Positions 35,374-43,531 of a DNA stretch of 64,000 nt are shown piece after piece. The stretch covers positions 1 through 64,000 of the forward strand of contig NZ_BBMP01000024.1 of assembly GCF_000755245.1 (NCBI RefSeq), given 5' to 3'. Position numbers and translations under genes: made by a program. Under the pieces are notes generated by a model. It was not told the DNA's origin. It searched no databases and worked only from the letters and a program-made list of their open reading frames with translations. Source of the DNA: Halococcus sediminicola. GTDB taxonomy: Archaea; Halobacteriota; Halobacteria; Halobacteriales; Halococcaceae. Positions within the stretch are counted from its first letter, which is position 1. Each line of letters opens with the position of its first letter.

Positions 35374-37059
35374 ATGTCAGCAATTGGAACAACGGTCGCG
35401 GTCCTTGGGGGAGGCGTCGGGGGATTGAGTGCCGCACAGGAACTGGCTGAGCGTCGTTTCGACGTGACAGTGTACGAGACACGAGACTGTTTCGGAGGCA
35501 AAGCTCGCAGTATCGAGGTACCGGATTCCACTTCTGCCGGACGGAAGCCCTTGGTTGGAGAGCACGGCTTCCGGTTTTTCCCAGGGTTCTATCGCCACAT
35601 GACGGACACCATGAAACGCATTCCGTACAAGGACAATGCCAACGGTGTTTATGATAATCTGATTGAAATGAGTGCAACACTCATTGCGAGCGCTACTGGT
35701 TCCGGGACGGTTGCCAGCACCGAAACTCCCAGCACTCCTCGTGAGTGGATCGAGATGCTACAACCACAAATCGCCGGGCCGGAGCTATCGTCTGCGGAAG
35801 TGCGACACTTCACTGAACGATTGTTCGCGTTCATGACGAGCTGCGAAGACCGTCGAAACGAAGAGTACGAACATGAGTCGTGGTGGGAATTCATCAACGC
35901 GGACGATCGTTCCGATGCGTACCGCAAGCATCTCGCACAGGCGACGCAGGCACTCGTCGCTTTGCGTCCACGGAAAGCGAGCGCACGGACGATGGGGCAA
36001 ATCTACGTCCAACTCCTCCGCGGACAACTCGACCCCTCCATGTCGGCCGAGAGAATCCTGAACGGGCCGACGAGCGATGTATGGATCGACCCGTGGACGG
36101 AGTATCTCGCGGACCTCGGGGTTGACCTCCAACCCGAAACGCCGGTCCGGGAGATCCACTCCGACGGCCGACGAGTAACGGGCGTCACTATCGGAACCGA
36201 TACCGGCCAGCGAGAGATACGGGCAGACTACTACGTCGTTGCGGTGCCGGTCGAAGTGATGACGCAGCTGCTGAACGACGACCTCCGCCGAGGGGCACCA
36301 TCCCTCGCCCGCCTCGACCGTCTTGAAACCGCATGGATGAACGGCATCCAGTTCTATCTGACTGAGGACGTTCCCGTCGTCAAGGGCCATCAGGTACACT
36401 CGGACGCACCGTGGGCGCTGACGTCCGTCTCCCAGCCCCAATTCTGGGAAGAGGACGACATCGACGACCGCGGTGACGAAGCTATCAACGGAAGCCTCTC
36501 AGTCATCGTCTCGGATTGGAACACCGAGGGGATTCTCTATGATAAACCCGCTCGGAAGTGTACGCGAGAGGAAATCAAAGAAGAAGTGTGGGCACAGTTG
36601 AAATCCCATCTCAATACGGATACCGAACGCCGGCTTTCCGACGATATGCTGTGTGACTGGTTCCTCGATCCGGCGATTGTCGAACATGATGGGAGCGCAG
36701 GTGTCCGGAATCGGGAACCCCTATTGATCAACACAGTCGGCTCATTGCAGTACCGGCCCGAAGCAGCCACGGAGATGGAGAACCTACTGCTTGCGGCGGA
36801 TTACGTCCGAACGAACACCGACCTCGCTACGATGGAGTGTGCGAATGAAGCCGCTCGCCGTGCGACGAATGCGATACTCAAGCGTTCCGGTGCACGTGCT
36901 GAACAGTGCAAGCTTTGGGAGTTAGAAGAGCCGGGATTTCTCAAACCATTCCGACAACAAGACGAACTCCGCTACAGGCTCGGTCTCCCTCATCCAGGCG
37001 ACGTAGTAAACCGGATTCGGGGGTTTCGCCGTCGTGATTCACCGGCTGCCGCCGACTAA
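35374..37059 (+). CDS. FAD-dependent oxidoreductase, phytoene-desaturase-like
   Basis: 561 residues. The dinucleotide-binding motif is V-L-G-G-G-V-G-G-L-S-A-A at 9-20, with E-T-R-D-C-F-G-G-K-A downstream and a final FAD motif around L-L-L-A-A-D-Y-V-R-T-N-T-D. H-G-F-R-F-F-P-G-F-Y is typical of the COG3349 carotenoid/hydroxysqualene-type desaturase group. No isoprenoid genes are adjacent, so the substrate is open. It stands alone. Confidence 0.85.
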   Translation: MSAIGTTVAVLGGGVGGLSAAQELAERRFDVTVYETRDCFGGKARSIEVPDSTSAGRKPLVGEHGFRFFPGFYRHMTDTMKRIPYKDNANGVYDNLIEMSATLIASATGSGTVASTETPSTPREWIEMLQPQIAGPELSSAEVRHFTERLFAFMTSCEDRRNEEYEHESWWEFINADDRSDAYRKHLAQATQALVALRPRKASARTMGQIYVQLLRGQLDPSMSAERILNGPTSDVWIDPWTEYLADLGVDLQPETPVREIHSDGRRVTGVTIGTDTGQREIRADYYVVAVPVEVMTQLLNDDLRRGAPSLARLDRLETAWMNGIQFYLTEDVPVVKGHQVHSDAPWALTSVSQPQFWEEDDIDDRGDEAINGSLSVIVSDWNTEGILYDKPARKCTREEIKEEVWAQLKSHLNTDTERRLSDDMLCDWFLDPAIVEHDGSAGVRNREPLLINTVGSLQYRPEAATEMENLLLAADYVRTNTDLATMECANEAARRATNAILKRSGARAEQCKLWELEEPGFLKPFRQQDELRYRLGLPHPGDVVNRIRGFRRRDSPAAAD

Positions 37060-37263
37060 ACTGGACTCGACGCTGGCCGTACCGCTACGCAGTTGGTATT
37101 GGCTCTCGACTGTTTCTGTGTCGAGTCCGCTCTCCTCCATCGTGACACACTCAATGAGCGTCTCGTGCTTGTGGTCTGCTATAGGTTGGCACGAAAATTC
37201 AGAACGGATTGCGAATGACCCTTCGCAAGCGATAATCCGTTCCCCCGCTGCTCCCGAATTACG

Positions 37264-37668
37264 CTACGGCTGCCGACAGCAGACGGCTGTTCCCTGTTGC
37301 TGCTCCATTTCGCCCTCCGAACTCTCAGTTGGCGGCGATACATCAATCACGCCCTCGTCAGGTACGAACACGAGTCGGTGCACCTGACTTGCGAGATCGC
37401 TTCGCAGGGCAAGCGTACCGCGTACCAGCCACTCGGTGCCGCCGAGCGTCGGATGGGAAATAGCGTCGGGCGCACAGTCAATGCAGGTGGTCCGCGCGAC
37501 CGTCACATCACACTCGTCGGACATCGAATACGCATAGATCTCGATCGGCGACCCCTCGCCGATTGACCGCCCGCAGTAGCCACAGCGCGCGTGCTCGCCG
37601 TCGCTGATAGCGACTCCCGCAACCACGCGCTCGACGGGAACGGTCGTATACTGTGCCTCGACGATCAT
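37264..37668 (-). CDS. Small Cys-rich protein, second cistron of leader-A operon
   Basis: 134 residues from ATG 37668, overlapping the upstream stop by four bases. C-G-Y-C near residue 28 and C-I-D-C near 65 form a probable zinc site. Function unknown; conserved plasmid style. Confidence 0.7.
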   Translation of the reverse strand: MIVEAQYTTVPVERVVAGVAISDGEHARCGYCGRSIGEGSPIEIYAYSMSDECDVTVARTTCIDCAPDAISHPTLGGTEWLVRGTLALRSDLASQVHRLVFVPDEGVIDVSPPTESSEGEMEQQQGTAVCCRQP

Positions 37669-38195
37669 AGACCGTCCTCCTGCTCGTGGACGTTTTCGAG
37701 CGGATGATTCGTAACGTAGGCCCCTCCGGTAGCGTGGTCGTTGCACACGATGGCAGTCTTCGGGCCGGTCGGCGCGTTGACGTGACGGACGTGGGTCGCG
37801 CGCTCGCCGCACTCACTGCGGCCACACACGGCGTCCGTAGCAACCGATTGGAGCGCCGTGATGACACCGGCGCGCAGCGCCGCGCCGTGTTCGCTCATAT
37901 CGCGCTCGAAGCGCGTTTCGTGGACGTAGCGGGCCAGCACGTCCTCAATAGTCTTGCCGTAGCGATAGTCCGCGCCTCGCGGTGCCCACACCGTGCTGCG
38001 GGTGGTGAAGTACCGCGCTCCCTCGTATGGCCCTTTGTCCTCGCGGGCTTCGACGTAGCCCTCTGCGGTGACGAGCAGCATCCAGTCACCGGCCGCGTGA
38101 ACCGTCTCGTGGCTCTTATCGTCGGCTTCGCTGGTCGGGTGTTGGTTGATCTCCGATGCGTCGGATTCTTGTCCGCTGGTTGCGTTCGTCGTCAT
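37665..38195 (-). CDS. Uncharacterised protein behind structured leader A
   Basis: 176 residues from ATG 38195. The first ~11 residues (M-T-T-N-A-T-S-G-Q-E-S) match those of the SWIM proteins starting at 41370 and 43114, although the rest is unrelated. C-G-R-S-E-C-G-E and C-N-D-H-A form a possible zinc site near the C-terminus. The upstream frame to 38333 is the RNA leader, not protein. Confidence 0.72.
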   Translation of the reverse strand: MTTNATSGQESDASEINQHPTSEADDKSHETVHAAGDWMLLVTAEGYVEAREDKGPYEGARYFTTRSTVWAPRGADYRYGKTIEDVLARYVHETRFERDMSEHGAALRAGVITALQSVATDAVCGRSECGERATHVRHVNAPTGPKTAIVCNDHATGGAYVTNHPLENVHEQEDGL

Positions 38196-38290
38196 GGTTG
38201 TTCTCCACCGAGACAACCAGCCCGCGCGCTCCAACGCGCGGGCACTTCCTTTCGCTCGAAAGTGCCCCGAGGGACCGGTCTGTCTCTGCC
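38196..38290 (-). promoter_or_regulatory. Structured RNA leader, copy A
   Basis: In the RNA (minus strand) the order is: segment S1 AGACAGACCGGTCCC; hairpin GGGCACTT…AAGTGCCC; hairpin CCCGCGCG-TTGGAG-CGCGCGGG; segment S2 GGGCTGGTTGTCTC; segment S3 GAGAACAACC touching the AUG. S2 can pair with S1 or with S3. A TTTATA box at about 38310-38315 puts the transcript start close to S1. Homologous leaders are at 41371 and 43115. Confidence 0.75.
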
Positions 38291-38293
38291 AAT

Positions 38294-38340
38294 TGCTACG
38301 GTAGCATATGGTATAAACCCATCGGTTTGCCACCGTAGCA
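38294..38340. promoter_or_regulatory. Inverted repeat flanking the divergent promoter
   Basis: TGCTACGGT at 38294-38302 and its exact complement ACCGTAGCA at 38332-38340 bracket the leftward TATA box of leader A. The rightward TTTATC box of the winged-helix gene follows at 38346. It is a likely operator for that divergently encoded regulator. Confidence 0.55.
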
Positions 38341-38376
38341 GGTGGATTTATCAGTATGGGATGTCTACGGCACTCT

Positions 38377-38724
38377 ATGGCCGAACGTGACGAACACGGA
38401 CGCTACGCCTCGGACCACACCGATGCGGATGTGCTCGATGCCGTCCGTGAGAACGACCCGGCAGGGACAAGCGAGGTCGCCGACCACCTCGGCGTCGCCC
38501 GTCAGAGTGCCGACCAGCGCCTCCGAAAACTCGCCGAGGCCGGGCGAGTGCATCGCAAGAAGATCGGCGCGGTAGCCGTGTGGTGGCTCGACGATGACGA
38601 ACGCACTACGGCCGGCATTGATTCCGATGACGGATTCTGGGATGCTGAGCCCGGATCGTCGGCTGAGCCGACGGACGCCTCGCAGACAGACGAGTATCTC
38701 GCCGACGCGCTGGCGGATGAATAG
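38377..38724 (+). CDS. Winged-helix DNA-binding protein, probable antitoxin/repressor of the PIN gene
   Basis: 115 residues from ATG 38377; a TTTATC box 31 nt upstream fits a leaderless start. Helix-turn-helix: T-S-E-V-A-D-H-L-G-V-A-R-Q-S-A-D-Q-R-L-R-K-L. Wing: G-R-V-H-R-K-K-I-G-A-V-A-V-W-W-L. The C-terminal third is acidic and disordered. It overlaps the PIN gene by 8 bases, the layout of toxin-antitoxin pairs. Confidence 0.78.
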   Translation: MAERDEHGRYASDHTDADVLDAVRENDPAGTSEVADHLGVARQSADQRLRKLAEAGRVHRKKIGAVAVWWLDDDERTTAGIDSDDGFWDAEPGSSAEPTDASQTDEYLADALADE

Positions 38725-39220
38725 CACCAGCACCGGTGCTGGTCCCGATTCCACATCCGCGAGCGCTGCCGACGTACGTGCCGAACCACTATTCATCGAC
38801 ACCGGAGCGTTCTTTGCGTACTACAATGAGCGCGACGAGCATCACGAGACAGCTCGCTCGATCTTTCAGGCGATTCGTACGGGTGACCTTGCCTACGCTC
38901 CGCTGTACACGACCCGGTTCGTGCTGACGGAACTCGCAGCGCTGTTGCTATACAAGATCGACCATACGACCGCCACGCGGGCACTCGGCGATATTCTCTC
39001 TGCGGGGAGTTTCAATGCCGTCCGGGCGGATCCGGTGGCGTTCGCGGATGCACGTGAGGAGTTCGACCGTTACGACGATCACGAGATAACGCTCGTAGAC
39101 CACATTACGGGGGTACTCGCTGACGAGCGTGCTGTTGAGTGTATCTTCTCGTTCGATAGTGATTTTGCCACCCTCGGATTCACTCGTGTGCCCGTTGATA
39201 CTGGGGAATTCACCGAATAG
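38717..39220 (+). CDS. PIN-domain protein, probable ribonuclease toxin
   Basis: 167 residues from ATG 38717. Acidic metal-binding positions of the PIN fold are visible: Asp in L-F-I-D-T-G-A-F-F-A-Y-Y, Glu in V-L-T-E-L-A-A-L-L, Asp in T-L-V-D-H-I and Asp in F-S-F-D-S-D-F. A Ser/Thr-rich ~25-residue N-terminal extension precedes the domain. Confidence 0.85.
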   Translation: MNSTSTGAGPDSTSASAADVRAEPLFIDTGAFFAYYNERDEHHETARSIFQAIRTGDLAYAPLYTTRFVLTELAALLLYKIDHTTATRALGDILSAGSFNAVRADPVAFADAREEFDRYDDHEITLVDHITGVLADERAVECIFSFDSDFATLGFTRVPVDTGEFTE

Positions 39221-39238
39221 CTCTTCTCTCTCGGTTGA

Positions 39239-39916
39239 TCAGACAGGCGACTCGCACTGCTCTATTTCCCCGGCGATCCGTTCGATCTGCTCGCGGTGAG
39301 GGCCGTCACCCTCGACAATTCCCTCGGGCTTGACGCGGTAGGTAACACCGAGTTTCTCGGCGGCGACGGTTTCTCCATCCGTATCGATTTCAGCACTCAC
39401 CCCACGCTCTGCGAGCGTTTCTTTGAGTGTCACGAGAGCGGCCGGGGGTTCGGATTCGGTCTGGGAGTCGCTTTCGTTGTCGTCGTCAACAGCAGGCTCC
39501 TCATCCGTACTCATTGTTTCCCCATCTTCGTAATCGAGAGAGGACTCTTCGGGTGTGCGTTCGTTGTTTTGGGCTTCTTGCTCGCTTTCGGTTTCAGAGT
39601 GTTCGATGCTTCTGAGTCGTGGCGCAGGAAACGAGTAGTGTGAGACACTGGCTTCACCGAGATCGCTGAGTGAGAATGGCGTGTCGCGCTCGTCCCAGTT
39701 GGGGTCAAACTCGGCAAGTTCATCGCGATAGACTGCGACGGCAACGGGCGCATCCGCGGGATAGTCAGGATTGTCCTCGGCGACAGTGGTATCGCGGTAG
39801 GCAGTCCACTCGTCGGCGGTTTTGGGCGGACAGTTGACGATGATCGCTGTATTGGGATTCTCACCCTGCTCGCGGTCAACGACTGGTTCGCCAATATCGA
39901 ACGGGGCATGATCCAT
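39239..39916 (-). CDS. Uncharacterised acidic protein
   Basis: 225 residues from ATG 39916 (M-D-H-A-P-F-D-I). The globular N-terminal part holds N-C-P-P-K-T-A-D-E-W-T-A-Y-R. A long Asp/Glu/Ser-rich linker is followed by a C-terminal ~60-residue domain (V-T-L-K-E-T-L-A-E-R-G-V-S-A-E-I). The 100-codon upstream frame is basic and rejected. Family unknown. Confidence 0.65.
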   Translation of the reverse strand: MDHAPFDIGEPVVDREQGENPNTAIIVNCPPKTADEWTAYRDTTVAEDNPDYPADAPVAVAVYRDELAEFDPNWDERDTPFSLSDLGEASVSHYSFPAPRLRSIEHSETESEQEAQNNERTPEESSLDYEDGETMSTDEEPAVDDDNESDSQTESEPPAALVTLKETLAERGVSAEIDTDGETVAAEKLGVTYRVKPEGIVEGDGPHREQIERIAGEIEQCESPV

Positions 39917-40618
39917 AGCTGTGGGTGGATATCCAGTTGTCTCTTCGAATAACCCTTCTGGCCTTCTCACTGACGACTCTCTTGCTCGAACTCCTTTTTG
40001 CGGTCTTGGCTGTCGAACGGAACGACAGGAAGATCGGCCAGTTGCTTTATAGAACTGGCCTATGAGAGACGATTCGGGGAAATTCCTCCCGCAACGGTGA
40101 TGCCACGCAGCGGGCCGATCTGGTCCCCGATTTCTACGGAGCGGGGAGGTGCTTCGACTAGCGCTTCCAAGCTGTTTGTAATAAGTTTTGTGTGGAAATA
40201 ACACTGTCACGCTCAATTCTCGCTTTCATGTATCGGTGCGAAGAACGCCAGCATGTGCCGACGCAGAGGAACGTAGCTGTTCGGCGCACTGGGTCGGTAT
40301 GATAACAAGCGATTTTGTTTGGTGCGCTCTCGTCCAATCTTCGATATCCATCGGTGACAGAAGAGATAGGCTCTATCGGAACGCTAAACCTACCTTATGT
40401 AACATATCGGCCTGTCTCTCTCATCGATTGTTACACAAGGTGGAATTAGGCTCGATGTGCTCTTTGAAGCGGTTACCTCCTGCTCGTGGAGGGTTCCAAG
40501 CAGGTAGGTCGTGACATATCGCCCTTCGACAGCGTGCTCGCCGTGGGTTAGTCGTTGGTCGTCTGATCGTCGCTAAGCGTGGTCTGTTGCATGTGAGGTC
40601 CGAAAGCGTCGTCCAGTG
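39917..40618. other. Gene-free 700-bp interval
   Basis: No supported gene. It contains the inverted-repeat element at 40393-40440. The last ~70 bases are the run-off of the leader-B operon, including a 14-codon frame at 40549-40593 that is too short to support. Confidence 0.4.
40393..40440. repeat. 48-bp inverted-repeat element, copy 3
   Basis: CCTTATGTAACA at 40393-40404 and TGTTACACAAGG at 40429-40440 are inverted with one mismatch. Same length and outer bases as the copies at 20865 and 24357; interior sequence unrelated. Confidence 0.55.
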
Positions 40619-40732
40619 TCAGCGCGCGCCCTCGCGCCGCCGACAGACACCGCACAGTCCGCGTGTAGCCGAGCGGGGTGCAACCGGGTCGTCGTATTCA
40701 GCGCCGTCCGCGCCGCAAATCGCGCATTGCAT
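40619..40732 (-). CDS. 37-residue CxxC zinc-finger protein
   Basis: ATG 40732, four bases after the SWIM protein's stop region, so translationally close. Two CxxC pairs: C-A-I-C-G and C-G-V-C-R, with an Arg-rich end. Similar tiny cistrons end other operons of this element (for example 61011-61121). Confidence 0.6.
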   Translation of the reverse strand: MQCAICGADGAEYDDPVAPRSATRGLCGVCRRREGAR

Positions 40733-40737
40733 CGGTG

Positions 40738-41370
40738 TTATTCGTCCGGGTAGGCGATGCGTCCGGCCCACTGCTGTTGGTTTGCTTCGCTCTCGCCGTC
40801 AAAGCGGAGCGAACCCGTCGCGCCACAGTTCTGGCACTCGTAGAATTCCTCCCAGTTGGGGCTGTTCTCAGCGGTCGCGGCGACCATCGCTATCTCGAAG
40901 CGCACACCACACGACTGGCACTCGGATTTCTCGCCTGCACCCACGGATTTGTCGCCGAAGTGTTCGACCGCCTGATCCCAGTGGTCAGTCTGTGGTTGGG
41001 TGCCGTCAGCATCAGTTGCGTCGGTGGGGACGGCCCGCTGGGTTCCGCCATCGGTCGCAACCTGCTGACCAGTTGTCGTGCTTGCGGCGCGGGTGACGGC
41101 AGGCTGATTTTCGACGGCCTGCATGTGCTTACAGCCGTCCTCGGGGTTATGGTACTCCCATGCCGGGCACGTGCAATCGAACGGAATGCCGGCCTCGACA
41201 CTCACGACATAGACGTGTTCGTCCGAATCAGCGCCGTAACTGACGTTTTCGACGCGAACTCGTCCCTCGGCAGGAACTCGAAACTCGAAGCCTTCCCAGT
41301 TGGCGCGTAGTTCGGCTTTGGTTGGTTCGCTGTCGGTACGTTCTTGACCGTTGAATTCGTTCGTACTCAT
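40738..41370 (-). CDS. SWIM-type zinc-finger protein behind leader B
   Basis: 210 residues from ATG 41370. SWIM motif C-T-C-P-A-W-E-Y…C-K-H-M at about 56-71, and a second zinc site C-Q-S-C…C-Q-N-C in the C-terminal third. SWIM domains bind DNA or proteins. The N-terminus M-S-T-N-E-F-N-G-Q-E is shared with the proteins at 38195 and 43114. Confidence 0.82.
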   Translation of the reverse strand: MSTNEFNGQERTDSEPTKAELRANWEGFEFRVPAEGRVRVENVSYGADSDEHVYVVSVEAGIPFDCTCPAWEYHNPEDGCKHMQAVENQPAVTRAASTTTGQQVATDGGTQRAVPTDATDADGTQPQTDHWDQAVEHFGDKSVGAGEKSECQSCGVRFEIAMVAATAENSPNWEEFYECQNCGATGSLRFDGESEANQQQWAGRIAYPDE

Positions 41371-41463
41371 GGTTTGTCGGGGAAAGACAAACCGGCCCGC
41401 GCGCTCCAACGCGCGGGCACTTCCTTTCGCTCGAAAGTGCCCCGGGGGACCGGTCCGTCTCTA
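41371..41463 (-). promoter_or_regulatory. Structured RNA leader, copy B
   Basis: RNA order: S1 GACGGACCGGTCCCC; hairpin GGGCACTT…AAGTGCCC; hairpin CCCGCGCG-TTGGAG-CGCGCGGG; S2 GGGCCGGTTTGTC; S3 GACAAACC touching the AUG. S2 and S3 form a perfect 8-bp helix. A GTTTAAGG box about 30-40 nt upstream of S1 supports transcription from just before it. Confidence 0.75.
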
Positions 41464-41711
41464 TTCCATAGTAACGGCCTTAGGACCTTAAACCCTTTCC
41501 TTTATCCTATCGATAGCTTACCGTTGTCTTGCGATTTCGGTGCTCGCGGTTGGTCTGTTGCGTTGGTTGCGGCGCTGTGTGGCGGAGGAAAGATGGGCTT
41601 GTCATAATGGCGTATGTGCGGCACCACTGAGATGGCAAACTGGCCCGCTTCTCGTCGTTCACATGCTCGGAAAATACGGCCGCCTGGCGGGCTGGTTCGG
41701 CGGTTGGCGAG

Positions 41712-42626
41712 TTAGTGGCCGTGGTTGGTGGCTGTTTGGCGTATCGAGTTGTCGGGGTCGTTGCTCCACGGGTAGAACGACCCTCGCCGCGTGGGGCCGT
41801 TCATGTCGCCGTCGTTGCCGAGCGGATAACTCCCGCGAAAGCGTGGGTCGCCGTCGATGCCGTCCCGAACGTGTAGGCGAAATTCGTCGCCGTATTGTTC
41901 GGCGGTCGGCCGTAGCTGCTCGCTCGTGCGTCCGTGGCCGACGCGCTCGGCGGCGACGAACCGGGCGAGAACGGTCTTCCCGCTATCGCTGACTGCGACG
42001 ATTTGGGCGAGTTCGACGTTGGTCTGGTTGTAGCCCCAACTCGCGGAGATATACGCGCCTTCCCATGCCTCAGTGACGGTTTCGGCGTCGGGATCGAACG
42101 TGGGGTCCGTCTCGTCGCTCCCGGTCCCTTCGTCGCTCTCGTAACTGTCGTCCGACTCATCCGGGCCATTGCCTGCGTCGCTGCTTTCGTCGCTCTGTGA
42201 CTGACTCTCGTCGTCCTCGGCGTAGCCGCCATCGGCGACCGCTCGCGGGCTGGGTTCATCGCCCTCGGTCGCGGTGGGTTCATCGCTGCCTTCCTCGCCG
42301 CTGTCGCGTTCGGTGTCGTCGCTCTCGAAAAGGCATTGACTGGCGGCGCGTTCGCCGGTTAGCGTCTGCTGGTCGTCGTCGGTATCTGCGAACAGCGCGC
42401 GCTGCTCGCCGCCGTCGGTGCGCGTGACCGTCTTGCGGTCGTCCACGCCGAAGTTCGTCGCCTCGGGCTGGTCGATACGGGTATCGCGCTCGCGGTGGTC
42501 TACCGACGCTCCGAACGCTTCTAGTGAGGTCTCGACGCTTTCGTCGGTGGGTTCGATGCCGTCGGTGTCGCCGCCCTCGTCGACGGTAAACGAATACTGC
42601 TGGGTGACGGTCGGGGTGTCGGACAT
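41712..42626 (-). CDS. Large acidic protein, second cistron of leader-C operon
   Basis: 304 residues from ATG 42626, overlapping the upstream stop (TAATG). Residues ~80-185 are Asp/Glu/Ser-rich and disordered. The C-terminal ~115 residues form a compact domain (W-E-G-A-Y-I-S-A-S-W-G-Y-N-Q-T-N-V). Not recognised; probably an element-specific protein. Confidence 0.65.
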   Translation of the reverse strand: MSDTPTVTQQYSFTVDEGGDTDGIEPTDESVETSLEAFGASVDHRERDTRIDQPEATNFGVDDRKTVTRTDGGEQRALFADTDDDQQTLTGERAASQCLFESDDTERDSGEEGSDEPTATEGDEPSPRAVADGGYAEDDESQSQSDESSDAGNGPDESDDSYESDEGTGSDETDPTFDPDAETVTEAWEGAYISASWGYNQTNVELAQIVAVSDSGKTVLARFVAAERVGHGRTSEQLRPTAEQYGDEFRLHVRDGIDGDPRFRGSYPLGNDGDMNGPTRRGSFYPWSNDPDNSIRQTATNHGH

Positions 42627-43114
42627 TAGGCCAGCACCTCCTCGACGCGCTCTTTCTGGCTGGGATCGATGCCGAGCTGGCTGATGACTTCAATAGCCGA
42701 CGCGCCGGGATTGTTCGTCTCGAAGCGTTCGACGCGCTCAGCCAGCGTTTTGCTGTCGGCGTCGGATTCATCGTCGGTGTCCCCGCCGTCGGCTTCGATG
42801 TCGGGGTCGTTGTCGGCTGCGACGTGAACGCCGACGATGGCGGGGATTTCACCGGTCACGAACGCGGCACGGTGGGCGTGCTTGCACCACGACCCACGCT
42901 GACCGTCCGGGCACGTACACGTCCCTTCGGGGAGGTTGACCGTGTAGGTGCTGCCCGATCCGCTGAAAACCGTATACTCGCCGCCGTCGCCGGCTGATTC
43001 GACATGGTAGAAGCTATCGAGTGCTCGGTGAACACGCTTGGCTACCGCTTCGCTGCCGCGTCGTTCATCGGCCGATTCGCTGGATTCTTGACCGCTGGGT
43101 TCGTTCGTGCTCAT
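42626..43114 (-). CDS. SWIM-type zinc-finger protein behind leader C
   Basis: 162 residues from ATG 43114. SWIM motif C-T-C-P-D-G-Q-R-G-S-W-C-K-H-A-H-R at about 67-83. The last ~45 residues form a helical domain (L-A-E-R-V-E-R-F-E-T-N-N-P-G-A-S-A-I). The N-terminal block M-S-T-N-E-P-S-G-Q-E is shared with the other leader-controlled proteins. Confidence 0.82.
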   Translation of the reverse strand: MSTNEPSGQESSESADERRGSEAVAKRVHRALDSFYHVESAGDGGEYTVFSGSGSTYTVNLPEGTCTCPDGQRGSWCKHAHRAAFVTGEIPAIVGVHVAADNDPDIEADGGDTDDESDADSKTLAERVERFETNNPGASAIEVISQLGIDPSQKERVEEVLA

Positions 43115-43206
43115 GGTCTGTGGGACGAAACAGACCAGCCCGCGCGTTACAGCGCGCGGGCGCTTTCCTCAATTGGAATAGCGCCCCGAGGGGCTGGTCT
43201 GTCTCT
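43115..43206 (-). promoter_or_regulatory. Structured RNA leader, copy C
   Basis: RNA order: S1 AGACAGACCAGCCC; hairpin GGGCGCT…AGCGCCC; hairpin CCCGCGCG-CTGTAA-CGCGCGGG; S2 GGGCTGGTCTGT; S3 ACAGACC touching the AUG. S1 and S3 contain the same ACAGACC, so S2 can pair perfectly with either one (12 bp with S1, 7 bp with S3). Upstream is TTACTATGGAGTAGAGAC, shared with copy B apart from one base, and a GTTTAAG box. Confidence 0.78.
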
Positions 43207-43531
43207 ACTCCATAGTAACAGACACGATAACTTAAACTTTTTGCTTTGTGCTATTGGTTTCTTATCGGTGTCTATCGATTTTGGTGCTGAACGAACACAG
43301 AAAGTAATGAGTCGGTTGCGGTGGTCCGTTGCGGACTTAGGCTTGTTATAATCGCATGTCGTTTCGGCCACTGAGAACGATGATTGACCTGCTTATCGCC
43401 GCTTGTGAGAGGTGACACTTGCCGCTTATTTTGATGATTTAGATATAGCTGCTACATAGTTCTCTTCCTTTTTCCTTTGGCTTTGAGGTAATGCGTTACT
43501 ACTAAGTCGATTGGTTTGATAGGGGGACCAT
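43207..43531. other. Intergenic region between leader C and the winged-helix gene
   Basis: A/T-rich patches at 43225-43245 (leftward promoter of leader C) and 43435-43500. No coding frame or repeat recognised. Confidence 0.4.

Noticed and set aside
38198-38333. Coding extension of the leader-A gene upstream of ATG 38195 (similarly at 41371-41409)
   Set aside because: The stretch is the conserved RNA leader. Its translation differs between copies while base pairing is preserved.
40549-40593. A 14-codon frame after the 37-residue CxxC gene
   Set aside because: Too short, with no motif and no repeated occurrence elsewhere.
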